Made by a program: the position numbers and the translations under genes. DNA of 64,000 bases from positions 132,041,444-132,105,443 of the forward strand of contig NC_135719.1 of assembly GCF_964656455.1 (NCBI RefSeq), given 5' to 3'. The notes below the pieces were generated by a model, which was not told where the DNA came from, searched no databases, and was given only the letters and a program-made list of their open reading frames with translations. Source of the DNA: Halichoerus grypus. Its lineage: Eukaryota > Chordata > Mammalia > Carnivora > Phocidae. Shown here piece after piece: positions 35,040 through 47,275 of the stretch (position 1 is its first letter; every line of letters starts with the position of its first letter).

Positions 35040-35230
35040 TGATATCAGAATAATGTCAGAGGAATAGCACAGAACTGGTGGTTAGATTATCTGGGTTCTA
35101 TTTATAATTTTACTACTTATCCATTTGATGACCTTAGGCAAATTATTTAAACTCTTTGTCTATAACATCATAACAATAATGTTGAATTATCTAAGGAGTC
35201 TGAAAAATATAGAAAGCAAAGTGCTCAACT
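35040..35230 (+). mobile_element. MIR SINE
   Basis: 'gaactggtggttagattatctgggttctat', 'gatgaccttaggcaaattatttaaactctttg' is the MIR core in sense, then a decayed 3' end. Confidence 0.8.
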
Positions 35231-37382
35231 CTTTACCTTCTACCGCAGAGAAGTACATATGTAGGCTGATACTCTACCCACTAGGCCCCATGTAGACAAA
35301 CTACTAAGAATGCTCAACTTGGGCATCAGCAAGAAATCTTCAAAAGAAGCTTCACAATAGTCTTCTTCTCCTAAGTAAACCCATTGCAAAAATTCTTCTC
35401 ATCCGATAGCAACCAATCATTAAAAAGCTTCTCAAGTAAGAGATCTATTTCCTTGTTCTGAACACTTATCACACTGCATAGCTGATTATAGGAACTTCAC
35501 AGACATTTCCAATGAATGAATGAATAGATAACTATTGCTATCCTGCTAACTGGAAAGGCACCTTCTGGTTTTCTCTTTCTCTCTCTCTCACTCTCTTCAC
35601 TTACTCCCTCCCTCACTCATTCAATCCTTTCTGGTCCTTTGAGTGAAATAAGTTGAGGTTCTATGCAATGATAACAGACCATAGACCTCGCGCTGCAATG
35701 AATTAACTTAAGAATTGACACAAGTAACTTAACCCGTCTAGACTTCATGTGAAAATCAAAGATGCTGTTTTAGCTCCCAAATGATGTCATAGTTAATATT
35801 TCTTGGCAAGAGTTAGAAGTTTACCCTGTGGTTCAAGAGCAAAGCTAGGTGACCAACCTAGATGTCAAACTCTTAACCTCAGCAAGCCAAGTTCTAAATT
35901 TCTGAGATAATTAGTCCCACTGAAGCAGGGACTTTGGACGGTGCATGTCAAAAGTCAAGAAAAATCATCCATTCTTCTGGCTTCAGTTCTGTGTTCTACA
36001 TACAATTCTAAGTTCTTTTCAGAGTTGCTTTCATTCTTTTTATTGAAATAAACAATAGGAGAAGACCAAATAATGAGTGCTTTCCTCCACAAACTCGTCT
36101 CTCTGCTATTTGTTTGGGGATTGTGGATGTTTTACTATCCATTCTTCTGAAAGTTGAGTGTAGAACATGAAAGGTTGAGGTTTTTATAGAAAAATCATCT
36201 GCCCTTGTCTGAGAAATCTGTGTGTCATACTGCTTTTCAGCCAGCAGTAATGAGCCATTCCATCTCTTGCTCCTCAGAGCCTTCCTTGTGTTATTAAAAA
36301 AAAAAAAAAAAAGTAGTTTGTTATAAATGAAAGTAAAGGCTTAACAATAAGACATGCAATTAAAAAGATTCCCAGAGTCCAAAAATGGCCAAATTAATTT
36401 TTAAAAAAAATGAAAAAGCCATAGAGGCAAAGATGCTTACTTTTGTAGTTTGGGGTAAGGCCTTATGAAGAAAAAAAAAAATTAACTATGTTGAAATCTT
36501 TAATGACATATGAGAATTTATTAATTAGTAGATTATTTTCATTTAAGAAAGGACAAGAAATATCTCTCAACCATATTATTAGGTTGATTTCTAGCTGTAA
36601 GTTTTCATTTAAAATTTCCCAGTTAGGAGGAAAAGTGGATCCAAAAAAAATTGTTCATGGCTTTATTCCTTTACAGCACCATTAAGAAGGAGAAAAGAAA
36701 ACTTTCCCCCATTTCTGATCATTCCTTCTCATTTGGCTCTGCAATCAATGCATGTCTATGTGGCAATTTGTATTTGTAAGAGATAGTGCCATTATTCTCT
36801 ATGATAAACTCATCTGGTAAACACAGGCTATAGAAATATAAGGCTTAAGAAAATGAAAAGCTATAATATTGTGAAATAATTGGAACTATTTACAGTATCT
36901 CTAATAATAGAAATAGTATAGAACTAGGAGATATTCCACACACAAAATTTCATTTAAATGGATATTCTCCTAACACACCTAATTTTTTTAAAAGAAAATG
37001 TTGAAAACGGATTATAATCATCTATTTTTTTTCCTGAGAAAGGGGAAAATAATTATTATTAGTTCATAATTTTGTCTTATTTTAAATTAGGCATTACACT
37101 TATATTGCCTTAAAGAAATAGTAAATTTAAACCAGATAAGTTGTTTTAAAAAATGGTTATTGTAAATAATTTTAAAAATCATAATCATTGCCTTGAATAT
37201 TTTGCTTAAAGTGATGATGATATGTATATAATGAGAAGTATAATTTTCCTTTTAAATAAAATATTTACCCAATGTTTCCAAAAGTGGATCACAAATCCCT
37301 AGTAATGCTTTTTAAAGTTGTCTGTGTTCTGGTTGTAAATTCACCTTGATGTAAGGTTTTGACATACAATTTAATATTTTAG
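35231..37382. other. Unique AT-rich region
   Basis: No gene in 2.1 kb. A TC run lies at 35573-35600, an A18 run at about 36295-36312, and possible MIR debris at 35700-35780. Confidence 0.4.
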
Positions 37383-37392
37383 AAGCACACAT

Positions 37393-37589
37393 GGGGCACC
37401 TGGGTGGCTCATTCATTAAGTGTTTGCCTTTGGCTCAGGTCATGATCCCAGAGTCCTGGGATCCAGCCACGTATTGGGCTCCCTGCTTTGCGGAAGCCTG
37501 CTTCTCCCTCTCCCACTCCCCCTGCTTGTGTTCCCTCTCTCGCTGTGTCTCTCTCTGTCAAATAAATAAATAAAATCTTAAAAAAAAAA
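37393..37589 (+). mobile_element. SINEC, full length
   Basis: GGGGCACCTGGGTGGCTCATT head, body and tail near the consensus. A short perfect duplication aagcacaca at 37383-37391 and 37590-37598. Confidence 0.96.
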
Positions 37590-37975
37590 AAGCACACAAT
37601 CTTTTAATTACTAGACAGTTTCCTTTTCCCCCAATAAATATATACTAATTTGTAGCAGAAGAAATATGAGTTTGATGGTCATAAAATTAAAAAGATTAAA
37701 AACAAGCAAAAAAGGTAAAAGGTAACTATTTTATAATGTCATCCAGATTCTAACCAGTAGAACAGAAAAGTAGGAAGAGATGATCTTTGGATTCTAGAGA
37801 GATAAAAGGATTTGGGTTTTTTAATTTAAGATCCTTCACTTTAATTCAAGAGTGTTTCGTGAAGTATTAAATGCCACTGAGATAGTCACTTTCTACTTTA
37901 GATTAGGGATATCTAACCACACAAATAGGTAAATAATTTACATTTTAATTTAAAACTTAAAAATAATCATTAATA

Positions 37976-38162
37976 GGGGCGCTTGGGTGGCTCAGTCGGT
38001 TAAGCGACCGACTGTTGATTTCGGCTCAGATCATGATCTCAGGGTTGTAAGATTGAGCCCCTTGGCAGCTCCCCCATCAGCAGGGAGTCTGCTTGAGATT
38101 CTCTCTCTCCCTTTCGCGCTCTCTCTCTCTCTCTCAAATACATAAATAAATCTTTTAAAAAA
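37976..38162 (+). mobile_element. SINEC, older subtype
   Basis: GGGGCGCTTGGGTGGCTCAG head, 'gcgaccgactgttgatttcggc', a CT-rich body with 'ttcgcgctctctc'. An 11-bp imperfect duplication (aatcattaata and aatcactagta) lies at 37965-37975 and 38162-38172. Confidence 0.95.
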
Positions 38163-40029
38163 ATCACTAGTATGCATTCCTATAAGCAAATCTGAATATC
38201 TCAATTTAGGATATTTTGAAATATAAAAGGTGTTTTCTCAGAAGTAGTCATTCACATAAAAATATACTTAAAGGAATGGTGCCAAATGTGAAATGTAGGA
38301 TCTGAGGCCTTAGATCATCATTAACTGAATCTGTGTGAACATGGAAAATTTAAATGTCCCTGAGGGGCTCCAAAATGCTAAATAAAACATTCTAGCTTCG
38401 TTGCATTTTATAACGCTAATAGTTAAGTCAATGGCATCCATATATAATTAACCTGCACAATATTTTCATGTTCACTCTGCAATTAAAGGAATAATCAAAT
38501 CTCACCTTTAGCTGTAGTCTTAAGGGTTGTTCTTAAATCCTATAAATCATCTTAATAGGAACTAAATACAAGCTGTCATACAGATGATGTTTCATTAATA
38601 GCATAACAATTTGAAATCAGATGAAATTAAAGGAGTCAGATAGCTATATATTTCCAAATTAGTTTCTTAATATTTTCAGTTCAGTATCAATTTGTTTTGG
38701 CCAATTTCTCTCACTTTATTGGGTATTACTTGACTCTTACAGTAAGGAGGTTATAGTAAGGTATAGACTATTGCTCTCAAACTTTGAAATGATATGGAAT
38801 CCATGTTTAGAAATAGCTCTTTTTTACATTATTTTTCATGGATTAAGGGACTTTGGTGTTTATACTATAATGAAGAAATTAGTTTGAACCCTAAGTAATG
38901 ATAATGATAATGATGATGATTGCGGTTTGGTGGTGTAGCTAGTGAAAGTTTCTGCTAGTTGATTCCTACTGTATATTGGTGCTGTGAAGTACATTTGAAA
39001 TAAAAGATTTCTAATCATTAAAATAACCTTTCAAGGTAGAATTTTTCCTCAACGCTGAGAGATAATAAATGAATTCTCCAAGACAGGCAACAGGAGAAAA
39101 ACAGCTGGCTCCAAAGCCAGCTTTTAACTATGCCACGAATCAGTCAGACAGAACAACATAAGATAGCTAAAACAGTCAAGACAAATAAAACTGGATTTAG
39201 ATGAAGTTATCAATTTACTCAATGACATTTGTTTGAACAGTGTTGAACTCAGCAATAAAGCAAAGAATGAATCAATGACATATAAATGCAAGAAAACCAT
39301 CACAGGGTAATTTTGCTTATTTATGGAAAACTTGAAACGTGACTGGAATAAAAGTACTTAAAAAGGTATTTCCTAAGCATCAATTATTTAAATAATATCC
39401 TATCTGTAATGATACCAAAGTTTTGAGGACATTTTTCAAATCAGATTATTACTAAAACTAGAGTTATACGTGATAACTGTTAAATAAGATAGAAATATTT
39501 TACAGATATGGAAGAAAATGATGGATACCTCTTGTAAGCTTAACATGAACTCTTGGGGAAAAAAAGATGTTCCAGTTCATTGCAGATGTTCTCAGTTGAA
39601 ATAATACTCTCATGAAACATTGTTTCAGCTGTTTAACTGATATAACATAAAACCTGAGAGGGAATTAAATGTACTTGCTTTGTGGAATTTAAAAACTAAA
39701 AAAAATATTTAAATCTACATGTGCTGCTAGTCATGTGCTTTGGAATCATTCATTCTATCCCAAAAGAGATATAACTTTTGATTTGGAAAATGCTACTTAT
39801 TACTGATTAATTTGCTTTTTTTCAACCTTGTCATATTTACACACACAAGTTGAGGAAAATACTGATCATACAGGTATGCTAACCTTCAGTGACATTTACT
39901 TAAATACTCATTACATGTCTCCCTACTGTTAGGAAAAACAGATTTACAAAATGTCTCTATATTGAGAAGTAGTACAGCCTCAATGTGAAAAACAGGTATT
40001 CTGTAGCAAGACTGCCTATGTACCTGCTG
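38163..40029. other. Unique AT-rich region
   Basis: No gene or repeat recognised in about 1.9 kb, except a short GAT repeat at about 38896-38921. Confidence 0.45.
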
Positions 40030-40225
40030 GGACTCTCTTTCCTCCACTAATTCTATGACCTTGGGCAAAGTATTTCATCACTCTGTGCCTCAGTTCTCCT
40101 CTGTGAAATGAAAATACTTTAATTATTTCCTTATAGGTTTGTTGTGAGGATTAAATGAATTATACAAATAAACTGCTTTGAACAGTGCTTGAAACAGAAA
40201 TCTGTTACTATTATGATCATCTTGC
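40030..40225 (+). mobile_element. MIR SINE, near full core
   Basis: 'ttctatgaccttgggcaaagtatttcatcactctgtgcctcag', 'gtttgttgtgaggattaaatga' and 'aacagtgcttgaaacag' are MIR in sense, well preserved. Confidence 0.92.
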
Positions 40226-40664
40226 TGGGTCTCATGACCTTTGACACATATGCCTGAATTGTGAAAAACCTGAATAACACTGAGTCATATGAGTCTCAAT
40301 CAAATATCTAAGCCAGAGAGTGATTACAGAATGACTGATGTATTTGAGAGTCAACAAAATGAGGAAGGCAATTGTTGGAATTGACTGAATGAGAATAACA
40401 GGTGAAGAAGACAAAATTTTCAATGGAGGGAGAGAGTTATGGTCCTCTTCAAAAAGAGGAAGAGAGAAACACTGTCAATATTCATTTTTCCACTGGTTCC
40501 CATGAAGAGTGAAAGCAGTATTTAATCTGGAGGAAGGTCAAAGGAATATATTATACAGCTCACCAGTTCTTCACCAAGCAAGTAGAGGGTGCAGGAGATC
40601 TTAACATTAGCGTAATTCAGACACTCAAAGCATAGGAATTGTTGGAAATGCTGCAGTCATATTT
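40226..40664. other. Unique spacer
   Basis: No gene. A weak CTCF-like word (CAAGTAGAGGGTGC) at 40579-40592 has two core mismatches. Confidence 0.35.
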
Positions 40665-40880
40665 TTATTAATTCATTTGTTTTTATTTTAAAATATAATT
40701 GATGATGAAGAAGATGATGTTTAGAGTAACAGATGCTCAAGGTACAAACAATTTAAAGTGTACAAAATGACGTTTTTAAAAAGTAAAAGTTATCCTTGTG
40801 CTGCAGACTCTGCAATGTTACTCATGTAACCAGTGTTGTTAATATAACCACAAAGTTTTGTAGTGGAGTGCATATATACT
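40665..40880 (-). mobile_element. Possible old L1 3' UTR, antisense
   Basis: 'aggtacaaacaatttaaagtgtacaaaatgacg' and 'actcatgtaaccagtgttgttaatataac' resemble old L1ME-type 3' UTR text. Weak. Confidence 0.35.
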
Positions 40881-41586
40881 TAGATGTTTACCCAATGACA
40901 CCAGTATTGGATTATCTCTGCCTCCATTTCTGTGAGTTGCTCATAAAATAGAGGCCAGGATGTTAAACTTAAAATTGTACAATCCCAAATACCACAGTAT
41001 ATATATGAAATTTATTACAGAACATGAGAAGAATAGTATATGACTTTTAAACTCCATAATTCACTTGGCAAATACAGAAAGATGGAGAAAGTGGAAAGAA
41101 TATTGTCAGGATATTAAAAAAGAGATTACTTTGGCAATGATGGACACATAAATGAGAGAATCACCTGGGGGGCCCTTAGGGTCCAATAAAATTGAGCTTT
41201 CCTAAGATGCCAGGTGACCCAAGCAGATAAACATTGCAGGAGCATCACATAGTGCTCAGGGCTTAAGGAAGAGCCACATTTAACCATCTTCCAGGCCCCC
41301 GCTGTGCTTTATATCTTATTGCATTTCATCTATCCTCTCCCAACCTCCCTACTGCATCTGGGAAAGAACAGGCAACTAAAGGAAAGGAAAGAAAGTAAGC
41401 AGGGGTGAGAGAGAAGTCCAGTAAGACCCCATCCTCCCTCTCTAATGCTGGCTTCCAGATTGAAGAAGGTCCTAAATGGAGGAGAGGGGGAAAGTTTAAC
41501 ACTATGTCAGCTTGGGAATTTCCATCAATATCTTTGATTGTTTAAAAGTGCTTGTACAAATGTCTGCGGAAGGTACAGATTTTTTT
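40881..41586. other. Unique spacer
   Basis: No gene or repeat recognised. Confidence 0.4.
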
Positions 41587-41783
41587 ACAGATTTTATTTA
41601 TATATTTATTTGAGAGAGAGAAAACATAAGCAGGGGGAGTAGTAGGGGGAGAAAGAGAATCTTAAGCAGACTCCGTGCTGAGTGTGGAGCCCAATGCAGG
41701 GCTTGATCTCATGACCCTGAGATCATGACCTGAGCCAAAATCAAAAGTTGGATGTTTAATGGACTGAGGCACCCAAATACCCC
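41587..41783 (-). mobile_element. SINEC, antisense, old
   Basis: Minus strand: 'ggggtatttgggtgcctcag' head, 'ggtcatgatctcagggtcatgag' middle, 'agtctgcttaagattctc' 3' part, and a degraded tail. No clear duplication. Confidence 0.9.
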
Positions 41784-42000
41784 AATATATAGAATTTCAG
41801 AGTACTCAAAAAAGGAACTGGGGAGTATAACCTCTTCAATATACATTTTAAAGGGAGAGTTAGAGATATATATTAAAATCTATTTTTAACACAAATGGGA
41901 TCATGACACATACAATCCCATGCATCTTCTTTTTTGTAAGGAATATTTATTTATAAGGAATATCTTTTTACATCAGTATATATAGATAACTCTACAATTT

Positions 42001-43870
42001 CTTTCAGAGGATAAAAGCAAATGGAATATTTCCTAACTCATTCTATGAGGGCAGCATTACCCTAATACCAAAACCACACAAGGACATTAGAATAAAAAAG
42101 AAAAAAAACTACAGACTAACATCTCTCATGTACATAGATGCAAAAATCCTCAACAAAATGTTAGCAAATTAAATCAAACAATGTATAAAACAATTATACG
42201 TCATGGCCAAGCAGGATTTACCATAGATATGTGAGTCTGGTTCAACATTTAAAAATCAATTAATGTAATCCATCAATAACACAGAAAAATTGTTTGTCAA
42301 GATCCAGTGCTTATAAATGATTTTTTAAAACTTTCAGTAAACCAAGAATAGAGGGTAACATTCTCAACTTGATAAAGAATCTCTATAAATAACATTATAC
42401 TTAATGGTAAGAAACCCAAAATTTCCCCATTAATTAGTACAAGACAAAGGTATCTCCCCCTCACCACTCCTTTTCAACATCATACTGGCAGTTCTATATA
42501 ATGCAAGAAGACAAGAAGAGGAAATAAAAGTATACAGGTTGGGAATGAAGAAATAAAACTTTTTTTTTTTTTTTTTAAGATTTTATTTATTTATTTAACA
42601 GAGAGAGAGATAGCGAGAGCAGGAACACAAGCAGAGGAGTGGGAGGGGGAGAAGCAGGCTTCCCGCGGAGCAGGGAGCCCGATGCGGGGCTCGATCCCAG
42701 GACCTGGGATCATGACCTGAGCCAAAGGCAGACGCTTAACGACTGAGCCACCCAGGCGCCCCAGAAATAAAACTTTTTATTAATAGGTGACATGATTATG
42801 TAGAAAATCTGAAAGAATCGACAAATATATGGAGCTACAAGCTGTTGTAGCAAGGTTGCAGGATACAAAGTTAATATACAAAGGTCAATTGCTTCCTATA
42901 TACTAACAATGAACAAATGAAATTTGAAATTAAATATACAATACCATTTACATTAGCACCCCTCCAGAAATGAAATACTCAAGTATAAATCTAACAAATT
43001 ATGTACAAGACTTATATGAGGAAAATTATAAAACTGTGATAAGTGAAATCAAAAGAAAAAGTAAATGGAGAGATATTCCATCTTCATGGATAGGAAGACT
43101 CAATATTGTCAAGATGTTGGTTATGCCCAACTTGATTTATTGATTCAACACAATCCACATTCAACATAATCCACAATCACTCTCTTTGGTATTTATTCAA
43201 GAATCGAAAACATGTCCACACAAAGTCTTGCACATGGATGTTTATAGTTGCTTTATTTATAATTGCCCAAACTTAGAAGCAATCAAAATGTTCTTCAGGA
43301 GATGAATGTATAAATAAACTGTGTTGCATCCAAGAATATTATCCAGTGCTAAAAGAAATTACCTATCAAGTCACAAAAAGCCATGGAGGAAGCTTAAATG
43401 CACATTACTAAGTGAAATAAGCTGATTTGAAAAGGTTACACACTATTTGATTCCAACTATATGACATTCTGGAGGCAAAACTATGGAGATGGTAAAAAGA
43501 TCAGTTGTTGCCAGGGGTTATCAAGGTAGAGGAACAAAAAGGTGGAGCACAGCACATTTTTAGGGCATTGAAAATACTCTCTATGATACTATAATGATTG
43601 ATACATGCCAATATACATTTGTGAAATCCATAGATTGCATGACACCAAGAGTGAACCGTAAGGAGAACTATAGACTTTGGACGATTATGATGTGTCAATG
43701 TAGGTTCATCAGTTGTAACAAATGTACCATTCTAGTGGGGGATGTTGATAATGGGGGAAGCTTTGCTAGTATGGGGGCAGGGGATATATGGGGAAATTTC
43801 TATACCTTCTCTTCAATTTTCCTGTGAGCCTAAAACTGCTCTAAAAAATCAATGTCTTAATAAAAAAAAA
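42001..43870 (+). mobile_element. Old L1 (L1M), ORF2 piece joined to 3' UTR
   Basis: 42010-43140 is ORF2 reverse-transcriptase region text ('accctaataccaaaaccacacaagg', 'gccaagcaggatttacc', 'tagtacaagacaaaggtatctccccctcaccactcc', 'ctatatactaacaatgaac'). After about 43190 the text is the far 3' end ('atgtccacacaaagtcttgcacatgg', 'tggagatggtaaaaagatcag', 'cctaaaactgctctaaaaaatcaatgtcttaataaaa'). Several hundred bases between are missing, with a small AATCCACA-type repeat at the join. A younger SINE (42561-42762) interrupts it. Confidence 0.88.
42561..42762 (-). mobile_element. SINEC, antisense, young, inside L1
   Basis: Near-consensus on the minus strand, GGGGCGCCTGGGTGGCTCAG head, intact GGGATCGAGCCCC-type B box. 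A perfect duplication agaaataaaactttt at 42549-42563 and 42763-42777. It interrupts the L1 ORF2 text, so it is younger than the L1. Confidence 0.97.
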
Positions 43871-43919
43871 AGAAGAATGCCCCCTTGAAACTAGCACTCA
43901 GCTTAAGAAACAGAATGTT

Positions 43920-44124
43920 GGGGGGCACCTGGGTGGCTCAGTCGTTAAGCGTCTGCCTTCGGCTCAGGTCATGATCCCGGCGTCCTGGGGTCGAGCCCCG
44001 CATCGGGCTCCCTGCTCCGCAGGAAGCCTGCTTCTCTCTCTCCCACTCCTCCTGCTTGTGTTTCCTCTCTCGCTGTGTCTCTCCCTGTCAAATAAATAAA
44101 TAAAATCTTTAAAAAAAAAAAAAA
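43920..44124 (+). mobile_element. SINEC, copy 1 at a reused target
   Basis: Near consensus, B-box region GGGGTCGAGCCCC, A16 tail. A target word (aagaaacagaatgtt) lies before it (43905-43919) and again, slightly altered, after it (44125-44137). Confidence 0.97.
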
Positions 44125-44137
44125 AAGAAAGAATGTT

Positions 44138-44343
44138 GGGCGCCTGGGTGGCTCAGTCGTTAAGCGTCTGCCTTCAGCTCGGGTCGTGATCCCAGGGTCC
44201 TGGGATTGAGCCCCGCATCGTGCTCCCTGCTTAGGGGGAAGCCTTCTCCCTCCTCTCCCACTCCCCCTGCTTGTGTTCCCTCTCTCACTGTCTCTCTCTC
44301 TGTCAAATAAATAAATAAAATCTTAAAAAAAAAAAAAAAAAAA
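44138..44343 (+). mobile_element. SINEC, copy 2 at the same target
   Basis: A second SINE in the same orientation begins right after the middle target copy. A third copy of the target (aagaaacaatgtt) follows at 44344-44356. The two SINEs differ at many sites (for example 'gctcgggtcgtgatccc' in this copy), so they come from different source elements and not from duplication of one. Confidence 0.97.
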
Positions 44344-44898
44344 AAGAAACAATGTTACCAGAACCCACAAGCTTTCCTCATGCCCCTTTCCATCCCAAAT
44401 AATTCAGAGGTGGCTATTATGTTGACCTCTAATATTACCTATTTTGTCCTTCAAAGAAGTTGAACTACATTGCATATACTGTTTTATCTGGTTTCTTTCT
44501 CACCATGTTATGATTTTTGAGGCACATTCCTATTTTTGTGTGTAGTCGTAGATCAGTTTTATGCTGTATTGTATTCTACAATGTGAATATATCACATTTT
44601 AATGATTTTGCTCAGGGGCATTTGTGTTTGCACTCACACAAATACTGTTTCTTTAAACATTGTAGTAGATGCTATTTGAGGTACATTTTATTTCAGCCTT
44701 TAAAATTAGGTAGGTATCTTTGGTGAAAAGAAGGAAAATATTGTATTCGAAAATATTATATCTAATTAATGGATACTTAAAATAGCAGCCTTATGATGGC
44801 ATATTTGAGTATCATTATTAAAATATACATTTGGGCTTAAACTCTTAAAAATTGTAATCTTATAATAGATGAATGAAATAATTACATTAATAAGAATA

Positions 44899-45099
44899 GG
44901 GTACCTGGGTGGCTCAGTTGACTGGGCGACTACCTTCAGCTCAGGTCATGATCCCAGGGTCCTGGGATCGAGCCCCGCATCAGGCTCACTGTTCAGTGGG
45001 AGTCTGCTCCTCCCTCTCCCCTCCCTACCGCTCCTGCTCATTCTCTCTCTCTATCTCTCTCACAAAAAGAAATAAAATCTTAAAAAAAATAAAATACAG
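44899..45099 (+). mobile_element. SINEC, full length
   Basis: GGGTACCTGGGTGGCTCAG head, intact GGGATCGAGCCCC, CT-rich DNA, a tail with AAATAAAATCTT. A perfect 11-bp duplication taataagaata at 44888-44898 and 45100-45110. Confidence 0.96.
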
Positions 45100-45194
45100 T
45101 AATAAGAATAAAATAACTCTAGGAAAAGGAAAAGATATCTACTCTTAAAATAACAAGTACATGTGCCAAAGTAATAGAAAGAAGCTAATAACAC

Positions 45195-45400
45195 TGGTCT
45201 TAAATTATGACTTTATCAAGTTTTAGCTCTTTAAAATGAGACAAATTAACATAATTTCTCTGTGCCTCAGTTTCCCTATTTATAAAATGGGGATAATAGT
45301 AGTACCTACCCAACAGGATTATGTGGAATTCAAAGTTAATACATATAAAGACTTGAAACAGTCTCTGGCATGCAGTGCCAATAAATATTTATTTTATAGT
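45195..45400 (+). mobile_element. MIR SINE, well preserved
   Basis: 'atttctctgtgcctcagtttccctatttataaaatggggataatagtagtacctacc' and 'tctggcatgcagtgccaataaatattt' are MIR in sense. Confidence 0.93.
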
Positions 45401-45524
45401 ACTGAATAAAGGCTCTACCTCAGGAAAGCATCCTAAAGTTGTAAATAACATAAGGCAATGTATGCAGGAATTGTGAAGCAATAATTCCTTAAAGTAGAAT
45501 AAAGCTTAATAGTTTAAACACTCT

Positions 45525-45610
45525 TCCACCTGCCTTAGTTGTTCCAAAGGGATTTTATTATTCTCATTTTAAAGAGGAGAATACTGTGTCTCAAGAAATG
45601 TATATATTTA
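45525..45610 (-). mobile_element. Possible MIR piece, antisense
   Basis: 'attattctcattttaaagaggagaatactgtg' is like the middle of antisense MIR. Short. Confidence 0.4.
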
Positions 45611-45911
45611 GTTAGAAGTTGACTTTTTACCCCTTAGATTAAAAAAAAAAATTGAGATCCACTACAGAAAATGAATACACCACCAAAAATAAAAAATAAA
45701 AAAATAGATAAAGAAATCAAGACAAATGGAGTAAACAACAGCAGTAATGTAAGATAAAGTAAAAGGTAAGATGAGTTCATGAAATACACACCATGTTAGT
45801 GCAGTTACCAGAGGTGAAACAAAAATTTAATCCTGAGCACCTTAGTAGCCAAATCCAAGAAAGAAGCATAATTAGTTTTAAGACTCACCATGCTCTTAAG
45901 AACGTGTAGAA

Positions 45912-46046
45912 TCACACACACATTCTGCAGTTCACATGCTCACACATTCTCACTCACTTGTACACATCCACGTATGTTTTCATTTACACATGCAATTACA
46001 CACTCACAGACCCAGACACATGCACACACACACACACACACACACA
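45912..46046. repeat. CA-rich region with (CA)n core
   Basis: Degenerate ACAC-rich DNA, then an almost pure CA run at 46023-46045. Confidence 0.9.
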
Positions 46047-46139
46047 TGCACTACCAGTTGCTGCTCAGGATATGCACACATTTTCTCTGTATTGAGGGTT
46101 CAAAAAAATGTCTCCCCTTTGTAGGAGGCACACAGTAAA

Positions 46140-46490
46140 ATAAAGTGGCCTCCATCCCTACAATTATCCATGCAATACACAGACTCCTTTTGCAAGCCAC
46201 AGACCTAACACAGCACCCCACTGTAGTGAAATCGACTCTGAGGGAACGATAGTCTGTCACAGACACGACTGTTTGCTCCCGAATGTTCTGGCTGGATGCA
46301 GCAAAAACTCGGCCAGCAAACTTCAGTCATTACCACCAATAGTTCACAATGGCAGTAGAAGTATTGCAGCCCCTTACCCAGGAGACATCTACCTGTGAGA
46401 AGTGTAACTTCCTGATGTTGGATAAAATGAACTCCTTGATGTAATGTGTCCCACTTTGTCAAGTTGCTGATTATAAAACAATTAACTGTC
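46140..46490. other. Unique block retaining CpGs
   Basis: No repeat is recognised. CpGs persist (46231, 46247, 46265, 46280, 46310 area). A short minus-strand frame has no known motif. Confidence 0.35.
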
Positions 46491-46499
46491 AGAGGAGTT

Positions 46500-46725
46500 C
46501 TTCTCTGGAAGCAGGGTGATTGAGCCCAATTTCCATTTTCACCTCTTCCTAGATCAGAGACTATTTAACTGCCTCCAACTTATTTCCTCATCTGTAAAAT
46601 AATAGCATTAATATCCACCTGACAAGAGATGTTATGGGGATTAAATGAGGTAATCGATGTATATTGCTGAACATAGTGACTAGTACAGAATAAGCACTCA
46701 ATGTTAACAATTATTAATTTTGTTA
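46500..46725 (+). mobile_element. MIR SINE
   Basis: 'aactgcctccaacttatttcctcatctgtaaaataatagc', 'ttatggggattaaatgaggtaatcgatgta' and 'agtacagaataagcactcaatgtt' are MIR in sense. Confidence 0.92.
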
Positions 46726-46936
46726 TTTGCAAAAAAGAAATCAATCAGAGAAAAAATCTTGAGGTAGTCTTTCTGGTAATTATCAGCTTCACTATTTTTT
46801 GGCATTTGTTTCAAATTCATAGTGAAACTCAATACCATCTGCGTAGAGGAGAAGAAACTGTTCTTTTCCTATAGGGGTCATGCATTTCATTCAGAAACAA
46901 TGCCTTTTTTTAAAATGGTGATCTAAACACATTTGT

Positions 46937-46993
46937 TCTCTCTCTCTCACTCTCTTTCTCTGACAAATAAATAAATAAAATCTTTTAAAAGAA
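46937..46993 (+). mobile_element. 57-bp SINEC stub, 5'-truncated
   Basis: Only the last CT-rich bases, 'gacaaataaataaataaaatc' and a short tail remain. A perfect 13-bp duplication (taaacacatttgt) lies at 46924-46936 and 46994-47006, so the truncation happened at insertion and not by later loss. Confidence 0.93.
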
Positions 46994-47275
46994 TAAACAC
47001 ATTTGTGTTTTTTGGAACTCAAAAGCCTTATGACAAAATGCCTGTTGACCCTGCTTCTTAAGATTAAGGTATAAGGTCTATATCAGCAAATATACCTCAT
47101 TGAATAAAATAAGTACTTTTGACATGAATTAATTGACTTCATAATGCTTTGATTACAATAGATTTCTTTGTATATAATCAATATACTCTTCAAATAATTT
47201 GATACTTTCTTAAAGACTTTCTCTAAGGAGGTATTAAAGTATATTGCCAAGACCACTAGTTAATAAATAAGATTA

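Larger units (their letters stand above)
43872..44720 (-). mobile_element. Old L1 3' UTR, antisense, split by two SINEs
   Basis: 'ccccttgaaactagcactcagcttaagaaacagaatgtt' continues, across the SINE pair, into 'accagaacccacaagctttcctcatgccc', 'gaggtggctattatgttgacctctaatattacc' and 'gaggcacattcctatttttg'. This is antisense L1M4/L1ME-like 3' UTR. Confidence 0.7.

Noticed and set aside
40579..40592. Second CTCF-like word
   Set aside because: Two mismatches at core positions.
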